This document shows positions 24,420-32,842 of a DNA stretch of 64,000 nt, one piece after another. Position 1 is the stretch's first letter. Each line of letters starts with the position of its first letter. The stretch comes from Streptomyces canus. Its GTDB lineage: Bacteria; Actinomycetota; Actinomycetes; Streptomycetales; Streptomycetaceae. The stretch covers positions 4,995,501 to 5,059,500 of the forward strand of contig NZ_JAUSYQ010000002.1 in the NCBI RefSeq assembly GCF_030816965.1. The letters run 5' to 3'. The position numbers were made by a program, and so were the translations under genes. The notes beneath the pieces are model-generated. The model was not told the origin of the DNA, searched no databases, and was given only the letters and a program-made list of their open reading frames with translations.

Positions 24420-24475
24420 GAAGCGGACGATAACGACCCGGCGCGGGCGCCCGGTCCCGCCCGCGCCCGACACCC

Positions 24476-25141
24476 CTACAACTCGGGCGCGCTCACACCC
24501 GTACGGGTGAGGGCCTCGACCACGGCGTCCACCACGGCCTCGACGTCGGGGACCCACGGAGAGGCCGAGCCGGGGAGCGGCGCCCGCTCCCAGGTGATGT
24601 CGCCGTGACCGGTCTCGGACGGGGGCAGGGCGATGTAGCCGCCCTCGCCGTGGAAGCGGAGGGAGCCGGGGACGTGGTCCTGGGCGTACAGCAGTTCGCC
24701 CAGCTGCTCCAAGGAGTACGGCTTGACGAGGATCGCCCAGCGCGTCGGCGCGGCGATCACCGGGCCGAGGCGCATGCCCTGGGCGTCGAGCGCGGCCAGG
24801 GCGCGTGCGGCCGGGAGGGCCGGCAGGCTGACCGCGCAGGGGGCCTTGCCGCCGGTGGCCAGGATGATCGGCGCGGCCGGGCGGTTGGTCCACCACCAGT
24901 GCACCATGCGGTCGTCGGTGGTGGCCGCGAGCAGGCCCGGGTCGAAGGGGTGGGCGCCGGGCACCGTGCACTCCGGGTCGGGGCATCCGCAGCGGGCCCG
25001 GCCCTCCGGGTCCGGTGCCACGCCCGGGAGTACGGGCCACTGCCATTCCTTCGCGAAGGTCAGGGCCGCGCCGAGCAATTCAGGCCTTCCGTCGCTGCGC
25101 TGGGACAGGAGCCTGCGTCGCCTTCCGAGGATCTCGCGCAT
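24476..25141 (-). CDS. Prim-pol N-terminal-like protein
   Basis: The product has 221 residues. It resembles the N-terminal half of prim-pol proteins: ALTFAKEWQWPVLPGVAPDP, then a Cys-rich segment (RCGCPDPECTVPGAHPFDPG) and WWTNRPAAPIILATGGKAPC. The second half (MRLGPVIAAPTRWAILVKPY) replaces the expected acidic D-x-D metal motif with Pro/Ala-rich sequence, so catalysis is doubtful. GGAAAGGAACGAG precedes the ATG. It is divergent from the PP2C-like gene, with a roughly 450-bp upstream region that contains A/T-rich promoter-like stretches but no gene. Probably a domesticated relative with an unknown role. Confidence 0.75.
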   Translation of the reverse strand: MREILGRRRRLLSQRSDGRPELLGAALTFAKEWQWPVLPGVAPDPEGRARCGCPDPECTVPGAHPFDPGLLAATTDDRMVHWWWTNRPAAPIILATGGKAPCAVSLPALPAARALAALDAQGMRLGPVIAAPTRWAILVKPYSLEQLGELLYAQDHVPGSLRFHGEGGYIALPPSETGHGDITWERAPLPGSASPWVPDVEAVVDAVVEALTRTGVSAPEL

Positions 25142-25593
25142 GAGCGCTCGTTCCTTTCCGTTGCACCGCTGGCAACACCGTGGACCACATCACACCATGT
25201 GTCGATCACTTCACTGTGCGTACCTGTTGGCGCATCACACCCTTGTCCGAGACAAGGGGAACCCCATACTGCGTCTATCAAAAGCCTGGGCGTGGCGGGG
25301 GGTGGCGAAGTCTGGCGTTTTGCCGTCCCGCGTATTTCTCTCCGCCTCCGCCACGGGAGGATGGGGCTCGGTCGTCGGTGGCTAAGACGCCCGGGTCGGT
25401 CACCAGGTTCCGGGTGGCTGCCCACCACCCCTGGTCCTTACCGAGTACGTACCCATCACGACCGCTGTGACGCTCTGTGGAGCAAGGCCAGTCGACCTCA
25501 ATACACCGTAACCCGAGGCAGTTTTTAGCCAACTTTTCCCTTCGACCCAGTCTCCACCGGTTACCCACGGACACCAGGAATCCCGGCAGGACA

Positions 25594-27105
25594 ATGCTGG
25601 ACATCCCCTTACGAGTGCGTGTAGATGTGGAGACACTGCTAGCGGCGCAGAATGACATGGGGGTTTGCGATGCTTTTGAGCAATACGCACCAGTCCGAAA
25701 GCCGGACGCCATGAACGCCCCTCACCCTCCGAAAGTGGCTGGAATCGATTCAACGGTTCCCGCACCCGCACACACTGTCGCGCCCGCGCCAGCCGCCCCG
25801 GCCATCCCTTCGGTCTCCCCGCCGAACGCACCCGGCGCCCTGCTCCAGGACCGGCTCGCCGGTTGGGTCTCCGACCTCACGACCCTCCACGAACTCACCG
25901 AACGCCTCGTCCGCACGGATGCCCTGTCCGACGCTCTCCAGGAACTCCTGCGCGCCGGAGCCGCCCTCGTGGGAGCCCGGCGCGGACTGGTCGTCCTCGA
26001 ACCGGGCGACGGCCTCGGCCCCGACACCACGATCGGTCTCGGACTCGCCCGCGCCGACCTCGGGCACATCGAGACCGTCCCGCGCAGCTCCATGTCGTAC
26101 GGAAGGATCCTCGACGGACTGCCGGGCGGCGACGGCGAGATCGCCCAGCCCGACCTGCTCGCCGAGGACGGCCTCGACCCGCGCCACCGCGAGGTGGCCG
26201 CACGCCTCGGTTACGCGGCCAGCTACGCGCTTCCCCTGTCCACCGCCGGCGCCGGCCGCCTCGGTGCCGCCGTGTGGCTCTACGACGAGCCCGCCGAACC
26301 GTCCGAACGCCGGCGCCACCTCGTCGGTCTGTACACCCGCCATGCCACCGAGCACCTGGCCCGGCTCCTCGAAGTCGAGCGCACGCGCGCGCGCATGGCG
26401 ACGCTGGCGGAGGAACTGCTGCCGTCCCGGCTCCCCCGCGTCGCCGGTGTACGGCTCGCCGCCCGCCACCGCACCGGTCCGCGCGGCGGCGGCGACTGGT
26501 ACGACGCCCTGCCGCTGCCGGACGCGGCGCTGGGCCTCGCGGTCGGTTCGGTGACCGGCAGCGGCGCGAGCGCGATCGCCGCGATGGGACGCCTCAGAGC
26601 CTCCCTGCGGGCGTACGCGGTCATGGAGGGCGAGGACCCGGTCGCGGTCCTGTCCGACCTGGAGCTGCTGCTCAGGCTCACCGAGCCGGCCCGCTCCGCC
26701 ACCGCCCTGTTCGCCTACTGCGAGCCCGCGCTGCGCAAGATCACGCTGGCCGGTGCCGGGCACTGCCCGCCGCTGCTGATCGGCGAGCGGCGCGCCGACT
26801 TCGTGGAGACCACCGTGTCCGCGCCGCTCGGCATGCTCGCCTGCTGGGAGGCGCCCAGCGTGGAGCTGTGCGCCGAGCCGGGAGAGACGGTTCTGCTGTA
26901 CACCGACGGGCTGCTGCACCGCACCGGCGACGCCACCGACCGGTCCTTCGCGCGCCTGCACGCGGCCGCGGCAGGGGTCCCGAAGGCGCTGCGCGGCGAC
27001 CCCGGCGCCGTCGCCGACCACGTGCTGCGGGCCGTGCTGCCGGACGGGCTGGACGAGGCGGACTCCGAGGAGGACGTCGTCCTACTCGCGGCTCACTTCG
27101 AGTAG
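25594..27105 (+). CDS. GAF/PP2C (SpoIIE-like) phosphatase-related protein
   Basis: The product has 503 residues. A Pro/Ala-rich N-terminus leads to a GAF domain (about 105-285: LHELTERLVRTDALSDALQE ... YAASYALPLSTAGAGRLGAA) and a PP2C-like domain (about 300-500). The first metal motif GGGDWYD is present, as are LLYTDGLLH and the terminal EEDVVLLAAHFE. The second motif reads VGSVTGSGAS instead of the usual G-D-V-x-G-H-G, so a metal-binding Asp and a His are missing. Activity may be weak or lost. The ATG at 25594 (MLDIPLRVRV) keeps a conserved-looking N-terminus; a Met at residue 39 is an alternative. Confidence 0.82.
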   Translation: MLDIPLRVRVDVETLLAAQNDMGVCDAFEQYAPVRKPDAMNAPHPPKVAGIDSTVPAPAHTVAPAPAAPAIPSVSPPNAPGALLQDRLAGWVSDLTTLHELTERLVRTDALSDALQELLRAGAALVGARRGLVVLEPGDGLGPDTTIGLGLARADLGHIETVPRSSMSYGRILDGLPGGDGEIAQPDLLAEDGLDPRHREVAARLGYAASYALPLSTAGAGRLGAAVWLYDEPAEPSERRRHLVGLYTRHATEHLARLLEVERTRARMATLAEELLPSRLPRVAGVRLAARHRTGPRGGGDWYDALPLPDAALGLAVGSVTGSGASAIAAMGRLRASLRAYAVMEGEDPVAVLSDLELLLRLTEPARSATALFAYCEPALRKITLAGAGHCPPLLIGERRADFVETTVSAPLGMLACWEAPSVELCAEPGETVLLYTDGLLHRTGDATDRSFARLHAAAAGVPKALRGDPGAVADHVLRAVLPDGLDEADSEEDVVLLAAHFE

Positions 27106-27193
27106 CAGGTGGTAACAGGTCCTTCGGCCCTGGGCCCCCTTCCGTACGACCGTACGATGGAGGGGGTCCAGTGCCGTATCTAGGAGGATGACC

Positions 27194-28654
27194 GTGGCCG
27201 ACGAGCTCACCCCGGAGACCCCGGAAGAGTCGGAAGAGCCGATCAAGAAGCGTAAGAACGGCCTGTACCCGGGCGTCTCCGACGAGCTGGCCGAGAGCAT
27301 GAAGTCCGGCTGGGCCGACACCGAGCTGCACGACCTGGAGCCGATCGCGCAGGCCGCCGAGACCGCGGCCCGCCGTGCGGCGCTGTCCGCGCGGTTCCCC
27401 GGCGAGCGGCTGGTGATTCCGTCCGGCAACCTGAAGACGCGCTCGAACGACACGGAGTATCCGTTCCGGGCATCCGTCGAGTACGCCTATCTCACCGGCA
27501 ACCAGACCGAGGACGGCGTGCTCGTCCTGGAACCGGCCGCCTCCGGCGGTCACACCGCCACGCTCTACCTCCTGCCGCGTTCCGACCGCGAGAACGGTGA
27601 GTTCTGGCTCTCCGGACAGGGCGAGCTGTGGGTCGGGCGGCGGCACTCCCTCACCGAGTCCGAGAAGCTGTACGGCATCCCCGTCTCCGATGTGCGCGAG
27701 CTGGCGGACGCGCTGCGCGAGGCGACCGGCCCGGTGCGGGTCGTCCGCGGGTACGACGCCGGCATCGAGGCCGCGCTGACCGACAAGGTCACCGCCGAGC
27801 GGGACGAGGAGCTGCGGGTCTTCCTGTCCGAGGCGCGGCTCGTCAAGGACGCGTTCGAGATCGGCGAGCTGCAGAAGGCGGTCGACTCGACGGTCCGCGG
27901 CTTCGAGGACGTGGTGAAGGTCCTCGACAAGGCCGAGGCCACCTCCGAGCGGTACATCGAGGGCACGTTCTTCCTCCGCGCGCGTGTCGAGGGCAACGAC
28001 GTCGGCTACGGCACGATCGCCGCGGCCGGGCCGCACGCGTGCACGCTGCACTGGGTGCGCAACGACGGGGCCGTGCGGTCGGGTGAGCTGCTGCTGCTCG
28101 ACGCCGGTGTCGAGACGCACACGTACTACACCGCCGACGTGACGCGGACGCTGCCGATCAACGGCCGCTTCAGTCAGATCCAGAAGAAGATCTACGACGC
28201 CGTGTACGACGCTCAGGAGGCCGGTATCGCGGCCGTGAAGCCGGGCTCCAAGTACCGGGACTTCCATGACGCGTCCCAGCGGGTACTGGCCGCCCGGCTC
28301 GTGGAGTGGGGGCTGGTCGAGGGGCCTGTGGAACGGGTGCTGGAGCTGGGGCTCCAGCGGCGGTGGACGCTGCACGGGACCGGGCACATGCTGGGCATGG
28401 ACGTCCACGACTGCGCCGCCGCGCGGGTGGAGTCGTATGTCGACGGGGTTCTCGAGGCGGGCATGGTGCTGACCGTCGAGCCCGGCCTCTACTTCCAGGC
28501 CGATGATCTGACCGTGCCCGAGGAGTACCGGGGTATCGGGGTGCGGATCGAGGACGACATCCTGGTGACGGAGGAAGGGAACCGGAATCTGTCGTCGGGG
28601 CTGCCTCGGCAGTCCGACGAGGTCGAGGCGTGGATGGCCCGGCTCAAGGGTTGA
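27194..28654 (+). CDS. pepP: Aminopeptidase P family Xaa-Pro aminopeptidase
   Basis: The product has 486 residues. The N-terminal control domain (about 60-220) precedes a C-terminal pita-bread M24 metallopeptidase. Metal ligands are visible: Asp in LLLDAGVETHTYYTADVTRT (both Asp), His in LHGTGHMLGMDVHD, Glu in LTVEPGLYF, and Glu in VRIEDDILVTEEG. It removes N-terminal residues that precede proline, in the cytoplasm. GTG at 27194 is preferred to the ATG at 27188 because AGGAGG directly abuts that ATG, whereas it sits six bases before the GTG. It is transcribed alone, 88 bp after the PP2C-like gene. Confidence 0.92.
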   Translation: MADELTPETPEESEEPIKKRKNGLYPGVSDELAESMKSGWADTELHDLEPIAQAAETAARRAALSARFPGERLVIPSGNLKTRSNDTEYPFRASVEYAYLTGNQTEDGVLVLEPAASGGHTATLYLLPRSDRENGEFWLSGQGELWVGRRHSLTESEKLYGIPVSDVRELADALREATGPVRVVRGYDAGIEAALTDKVTAERDEELRVFLSEARLVKDAFEIGELQKAVDSTVRGFEDVVKVLDKAEATSERYIEGTFFLRARVEGNDVGYGTIAAAGPHACTLHWVRNDGAVRSGELLLLDAGVETHTYYTADVTRTLPINGRFSQIQKKIYDAVYDAQEAGIAAVKPGSKYRDFHDASQRVLAARLVEWGLVEGPVERVLELGLQRRWTLHGTGHMLGMDVHDCAAARVESYVDGVLEAGMVLTVEPGLYFQADDLTVPEEYRGIGVRIEDDILVTEEGNRNLSSGLPRQSDEVEAWMARLKG

Positions 28655-28699
28655 GTCTCGACTGCGGGTGGATCGTGGCCGGTCGCTCCCCTGGGTGGG

Positions 28700-28890
28700 T
28701 TCGTGGTGGGGGTACCGCTCGGGCCGCTCGCGGACCGGCGTGGAGCGCGCGGCGCGGCCGTGCTGCTGGCGCCGGCCACGGGGCTGGCGGTGGCGTCCTT
28801 CCTGGGGCACGCCGGGGTGGCTGTTGCTCGGCGGGGGGACGCTGGTGGCGTCGTACGCGATGGGACCGGCGACCAGGAGAGCCGCCGGCC
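28700..28890 (+). pseudogene. Decayed fragment of a membrane protein
   Basis: One plus-strand frame reads VPLGPLADRRGARGAAVLLA and PATGLAVASFLGHA. After a shift near 28815 a second frame continues GWLLLGGGTLVASYAMGPAT. Together they look like one or two hydrophobic segments with an MFS-like loop (PLADRRGARGAA). There is no proper start, stop or ribosome binding site. It is probably the remnant of a transporter gene. Confidence 0.35.
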
Positions 28891-28929
28891 CTGCATCGGA
28901 GCCGAGTATGGGGCGGGCTGTGCTCGTGA

Positions 28930-29290
28930 AGTGACGGGCGGCCGCACTCGTGAGGTGACGGGGGTCGAGGTGGGCCGCGCTCGGTGCTGACGGATGCCGA
29001 GTGGGCCTCGATCGGGCACCGACGGGCATCGGGTGGGCGGTACTCGGGCGGTGACCGACGTCGAGTGGGCCGCACCGGGCACCGACAGGTGTCACGTGGC
29101 GCACGCTCAGGCACCCACGGACATCGGATGGCGCACGCGGGAAGTGACCGACGTCGGACAGACCGCACCGGGCACCGCCCACCACCGGACAGCCCACACC
29201 CCGCACCGCCCACCACCGGACAGCCCACACCCCGCACCGCCCACCACCGGACAGCCCCCACCCGGCACCGGCAGGCGCGCCCGAACGCGC
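28930..29290. repeat. Degenerate repeats ending in a 31-bp tandem repeat
   Basis: Between aminopeptidase P and the CitG-like gene lies DNA without a gene. It contains loosely repeated words (GTGACGGG, GACGGATGCCGAGTGGGCC, ACCGACGTCGAGTGGGCC, GCACCGGGCACCGAC), then an exact 31-bp repeat at 29174 and 29205 with a partial third copy at 29236 (unit begins ACCGCCCACCACCGGACAGC). It looks like slippage-expanded intergenic DNA. Confidence 0.8.
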
Positions 29291-29324
29291 CCCGTGGACT
29301 GGACGGGACAGGTGTCCGGTGGCG

Positions 29325-30158
29325 TCAGGCAGGCCGTGGGGCGGTCGGCGCCGGGAGTGTGTCCACGAACAGGGCACCCGCGAGCAGCCCCGCGCTGCCG
29401 CGGGGGCTCCACGCGCGCGCGTGGAGGTCGGTGTCGAGGGCGAGCAGGGCCTCGCGGCCCGCGTCCGTCGTCGTACCGCCCGCCTCCAGGACGGCGCGGG
29501 CGCCCGCCTGGACATGGCGGAGGCCCGACGGGCCTGCTGTGTAGAGGAGTTCGGTGTCCTGGAGGGTGGACATCACGGTGAGCAGGGCGTCCAGGCGGGC
29601 CTGGGCCTCGTCGGCGCCCGCCTTGCGGGAGGCGGCCAGCGCGTCCAACGCCCGCCGTACGTGCGGGAATCCGGCCCGCGCCTCGCCCCGGGCGCCTGCC
29701 GCGCCGTACTTCGCGGACACCGAGGAGCCCCGGGAGGGCCGCCGCGGGGCCCGTCTGTCGCTGTGCGCGGCGATCTTCTTGGCAGCCGTGGCCACGTCCT
29801 TGGACCGCGCCCCCGGGTCGAGGGCGGCCGCGGCGACCAGCAGACCGAGGGTCCACAGGGCACCGCGGTGGCCGCCCCCGGCCAGGCCCACCGAGTGCTC
29901 GGTGCAGCGGCCGATCGCGCCCAGCTCCGCACGCAGCTGGGGACTGGGCGCGCCGATGCGACGGGCGGCGGCGGCCATCGCCGCGAGGCCGGGCGCGAGC
30001 GCCTTGGCCGACCAGCGCAGGGAACTGTGGTCCGGGCTCGTGGCGCGAACGCCGAGGTCACGCGGGTCGGGCAGGCCCGGCTTGGGAGCCAGGGCCAGCT
30101 GACCGGTCAGCGCGTCCACGGCGGCCAGTGCCAGCGCCTCGTCCTCGCGGCTGCTCAT
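29325..30158 (-). CDS. CitG/MdcB-like triphosphoribosyl-dephospho-CoA synthase family protein
   Basis: The product has 277 residues. CitG-family motifs are visible: LALAPKPGLPDPRDLGVRA near the N-terminus (compare K-P-G-L-V-D), DHSSLRWSAKALAPGLAAMA, and LAGGGHRGALWTLGLLVAAA (compare G-V-N-T-H-R-G). Family members make the ATP-derived prosthetic group of citrate lyase or malonate decarboxylase. Neither enzyme is encoded nearby, and the conserved GVNTHKG-type motif is altered, so the reaction is uncertain. It starts nine bases after the stop of the Tat-exported dioxygenase-like gene, which suggests co-transcription. Confidence 0.78.
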   Translation of the reverse strand: MSSREDEALALAAVDALTGQLALAPKPGLPDPRDLGVRATSPDHSSLRWSAKALAPGLAAMAAAARRIGAPSPQLRAELGAIGRCTEHSVGLAGGGHRGALWTLGLLVAAAALDPGARSKDVATAAKKIAAHSDRRAPRRPSRGSSVSAKYGAAGARGEARAGFPHVRRALDALAASRKAGADEAQARLDALLTVMSTLQDTELLYTAGPSGLRHVQAGARAVLEAGGTTTDAGREALLALDTDLHARAWSPRGSAGLLAGALFVDTLPAPTAPRPA

Positions 30159-30167
30159 GGCCGTACC

Positions 30168-31106
30168 TTATGGGGACGCGGAGGCCGAGGGACTGGCACT
30201 TTCGGACGGAGCGCCGCTCGGCGGTTCGCCCGACGGGGCCCCGCTCGGCGGCGTGCCGCCACCGCCGCTGCCCGCGCCCGTGTTCTCGGCGTCCGGGTCG
30301 ATGGCGAGGGACAGGGAGCCCTTGTAGCCCTGAGACGGGTCGGCCTTGTGCACGGCCTTGAGGGTGAGCAGTCCGCTCGCGGCGCCGCCGCCGTCGTAGA
30401 CCATGTCGTCGTCGAGGGTCGTGTAGCTGCCGGAGTGCCGGGAGTAGGGCTCCAGAGCGAAGATCTCCCCGGCGATCGTGTCGTCGAAGAACAGCTGGCC
30501 GGTGTAATTGACCGTGCCGCCCTCGTAGGTGCCGTCCTCCTTCTCACCGCCGGTGTGCACCTTCACATGGATGTGGCAGGTGCGCGGGATGTACCAGCCC
30601 GGGAAGATCGTCTCGAACTTCACAACCCCGTTGGCGTTCGCGATCTGGTAGCCGCGCAGGTAGGTGTTGTCGTTCGCGGTCGAGCCGTCCTCGCTCTCCG
30701 CGGGGGCGGAGCCGCCGGGGTTGGCGGTGGTGTAGCCGGAGTAGTAGCCCCAGGCGTCGCAGTGCCAGATCTCCACGGCCGCTCCCTTGACCGGGGTGCA
30801 GCCGTCGGTGGCGTCCACGACGGTCAGTCGCAGGGTGAGCGGGACACCGCTCTTGCCCTCGGTGATGTCCTTTCTGACCAGGGCGCCGTCGAGGTAGTAC
30901 GGGCCTTCGGTGACGCTCGACATGAGCGTCATGCACGCGCCGGTGCTCGTCGCCGAGGCGGTGGCCGTCGCCTCGGTGGTGTCGGTGGTGTCGGCGAAGG
31001 CCGACTGGTACCCGGTGACGGCGAGCCCGCCCGCCGCGACCGTTCCGCCGGTCACCGCGATGGCGCGGCGCCGGGTGATGCCGGAGTTCCTGTGGTTTCC
31101 CGTCAT
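30168..31106 (-). CDS. Tat-exported intradiol dioxygenase-like protein
   Basis: The product has 312 residues. A twin-arginine signal (GITRRRAIAVTGGTVAAGG ... SAFADT) is followed by a catechol-dioxygenase-like fold: EGPYYLDGALVRKDITEGKS with Tyr, KGAAVEIWHCDAWGYYSGY, FPGWYIPRTCHIHVKVH with the Tyr and two His ligands for non-haem Fe(III), and FDDTIAGEIFALEPYSRHSG. Secreted relatives open aromatic rings or bind iron at the cell surface. The C-terminus is a Pro/Ser/Gly-rich tail (GGGGTPPSGAPSGEPPSG). It sits between the HATPase and CitG-like genes on one strand. Confidence 0.85.
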   Translation of the reverse strand: MTGNHRNSGITRRRAIAVTGGTVAAGGLAVTGYQSAFADTTDTTEATATASATSTGACMTLMSSVTEGPYYLDGALVRKDITEGKSGVPLTLRLTVVDATDGCTPVKGAAVEIWHCDAWGYYSGYTTANPGGSAPAESEDGSTANDNTYLRGYQIANANGVVKFETIFPGWYIPRTCHIHVKVHTGGEKEDGTYEGGTVNYTGQLFFDDTIAGEIFALEPYSRHSGSYTTLDDDMVYDGGGAASGLLTLKAVHKADPSQGYKGSLSLAIDPDAENTGAGSGGGGTPPSGAPSGEPPSGAPSESASPSASASP

Positions 31107-31193
31107 GGCCGGGACCGTAGGAATCCTGTCCGTCAGGACCTTGAGGGGACGCTGTGCGCAACCTGAGGATGCTGAAAAGCTGAAGTCTCCGGT

Positions 31194-31637
31194 TCACACC
31201 GCCATCAGCGGTGCGTCTTTCCTCCACTTGAGGATCTTGTCGAAGCTCACCACGGCGCCACGGCCCGGTTTGTTGCCGATCTGGACGTGGTCGGCGAGTT
31301 CGCGGATGAGACAGAGGCCGCGGCCGCTCTCCGCCTCCATGGGCGTGGGGCGGGGCGGCCGCACGGGCGGGAAGCCGGGGCCGGAGTCGGTGACTTCGAT
31401 ACGGCACTTCTCGCCGTCGAGGTAGGCGGTGACCCGGTACGCCGCCGAGGAGTCCGGCAGCCCGCTCTCCCCGCCGTGCTCCACTGCGTTGGCGCAGGCC
31501 TCGCTGAGGGCGAGGGAGAGATCGTAGGAGACGTCCGGGTCGACGCCCGCGGTCTCCATGGTGCCGAGCAGCAGGCGCCGGGCGAGCGGAACGCTCGCAG
31601 CCTCGCGCCGCAGATGGAGTGACCACCAGATGCTCAT
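31194..31637 (-). CDS. ATP-binding protein, RsbW/anti-sigma-like HATPase
   Basis: The product has 147 residues, a single HATPase_c domain: N-box ALSEACANAVEHGGESG, G1 box EVTDSGPGFPPV, and G2 box ESGRGLCLIRELADHVQIG. The short N-terminus (MSIWWSLHLRREAASVPLAR) is the first beta strand and helix. It is the serine-kinase anti-sigma type, likely to bind a sigma factor or phosphorylate an antagonist. The dioxygenase-like gene follows after 87 bp on the same strand. No cognate sigma or anti-anti-sigma gene is adjacent. Confidence 0.88.
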   Translation of the reverse strand: MSIWWSLHLRREAASVPLARRLLLGTMETAGVDPDVSYDLSLALSEACANAVEHGGESGLPDSSAAYRVTAYLDGEKCRIEVTDSGPGFPPVRPPRPTPMEAESGRGLCLIRELADHVQIGNKPGRGAVVSFDKILKWRKDAPLMAV

Positions 31638-31867
31638 GCTCCAGCCTCCTGGCCGCGGCTCGACATACCGTTACGTATTGCCGCGCACGCCCCGGAGTAA
31701 GCACATCGTTGACGTGATGCCGCCCATACGGGGGATGCGCCGGTGGCAATGACCGGTGTATGTGGGGCAGCCCGGGTCAGAAGTGACCTTCCGGTCGTAC
31801 ACCCCCTACGTCATCTTGTGGACCTGCCGTATGGCGCTCATAAGCCCAGTGCGATGATGAGCCCGCC

Positions 31868-32689
31868 ATGACTGCCCCCCACGCGCGTTCCGGAGGGGAT
31901 CTCCGGGTTCTGCGGGCCGCGGTGTTCGCCGCGGTCTGCGTCGTGCTGGCCGCGGCCGGCCACTCGATCGCCTCCTGCGCCACGGTGCCGCTGTGGACGC
32001 TCGGTGCGGCGTTCGTCGGGGCCGTGCTCGTCGTGGCACCTCTTGCCGGGCGCGAGCGCTCACTGGCGGGGATCGCGACGCTGTTGGCGGTCGGACAGAC
32101 CGTGCTGCATGTGCTCTTCGGGCTCGGGCAGCACGGCACGACGGCGATGTCGTCGTCCATGTCGTCGATGTCGTCCGCTCAGTCGGCGTCCGACGCCACG
32201 CTGGTCCAGCAGGCCGCACGGCTGCTGTGCGGGACCACCGCCGCGGCGATCAGCCCGGCGCAGGCGCAGAAGATCCTCATCGACGCGCGGCTCCAGCCCG
32301 GGACGGGCACCACGGCGGTGCACCATTCCGCGGACGTCATGACCGGCTCCTCCGTCTGGCCGTCCCTGCCGATGGTCCTCGGGCACGTCCTCGCGGCCGT
32401 CGCCGCCGGGTGGCTGCTGCGGCACGGGGATCTGGCGCTGCTGCGGCTCGCCGAACTGTCCACATGCTCGGCGCATTCGGTCGCGGAAGGGGCGCTCGTA
32501 CGGTCTCTGCGGGGGGCCCTCGCGCTGGTGCGCGCCCTGCGTGCGGGGCTGCCGGGGGCGCCCGAGGCCGGACCACGCGCCCCGCTGGCGGCGTCGCTCG
32601 TGCCGCCCCGACCGCGTACCGCGGCACTCCAGCACACGGTGATCAGGCGCGGTCCCCCGGCCGCCGCCGGACTCGTTCTCGCCGCCTGA
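31868..32689 (+). CDS. Integral membrane protein preceding the copper cluster
   Basis: The product has 273 residues with about four or five hydrophobic segments (LRAAVFAAVCVVLAAAGHSI, VPLWTLGAAFVGAVLVVAPL, LAGIATLLAVGQTVLHVLFG, LPMVLGHVLAAVAAGWLLRH). A periplasmic-like loop is rich in Met and Ser (TTAMSSSMSSMSSAQSAS), and His residues flank membrane segments (AVHHSADVM), which could bind copper. It lies 153 bp upstream of ycnI on the same strand. No enzyme motif is seen; a link to copper handling is inferred from position and Met/His content. Confidence 0.75.
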   Translation: MTAPHARSGGDLRVLRAAVFAAVCVVLAAAGHSIASCATVPLWTLGAAFVGAVLVVAPLAGRERSLAGIATLLAVGQTVLHVLFGLGQHGTTAMSSSMSSMSSAQSASDATLVQQAARLLCGTTAAAISPAQAQKILIDARLQPGTGTTAVHHSADVMTGSSVWPSLPMVLGHVLAAVAAGWLLRHGDLALLRLAELSTCSAHSVAEGALVRSLRGALALVRALRAGLPGAPEAGPRAPLAASLVPPRPRTAALQHTVIRRGPPAAAGLVLAA

Positions 32690-32842
32690 CGCGACGCGAC
32701 CACCACTCCACAACTGAGGGACGTTCCTGAGGTGAGGGACGTTCCTGAGGGACGTGTGAAAGGGGCCGCCGTCGTGCGGCACGCGCGTGTACACACGCGT
32801 ATCCCTCTTCACCGGAATCCCTTTCGAAGCGGAGTGCTGTTC

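Noticed and set aside
27188..27193. ATG at 27188 as start of aminopeptidase P
   Set aside because: AGGAGG directly abuts it, leaving no room; the GTG six bases on has proper spacing.
26741..29515. Long minus-strand open frame across the PP2C-like and pepP genes
   Set aside because: Low-complexity product opposite two well-supported genes.
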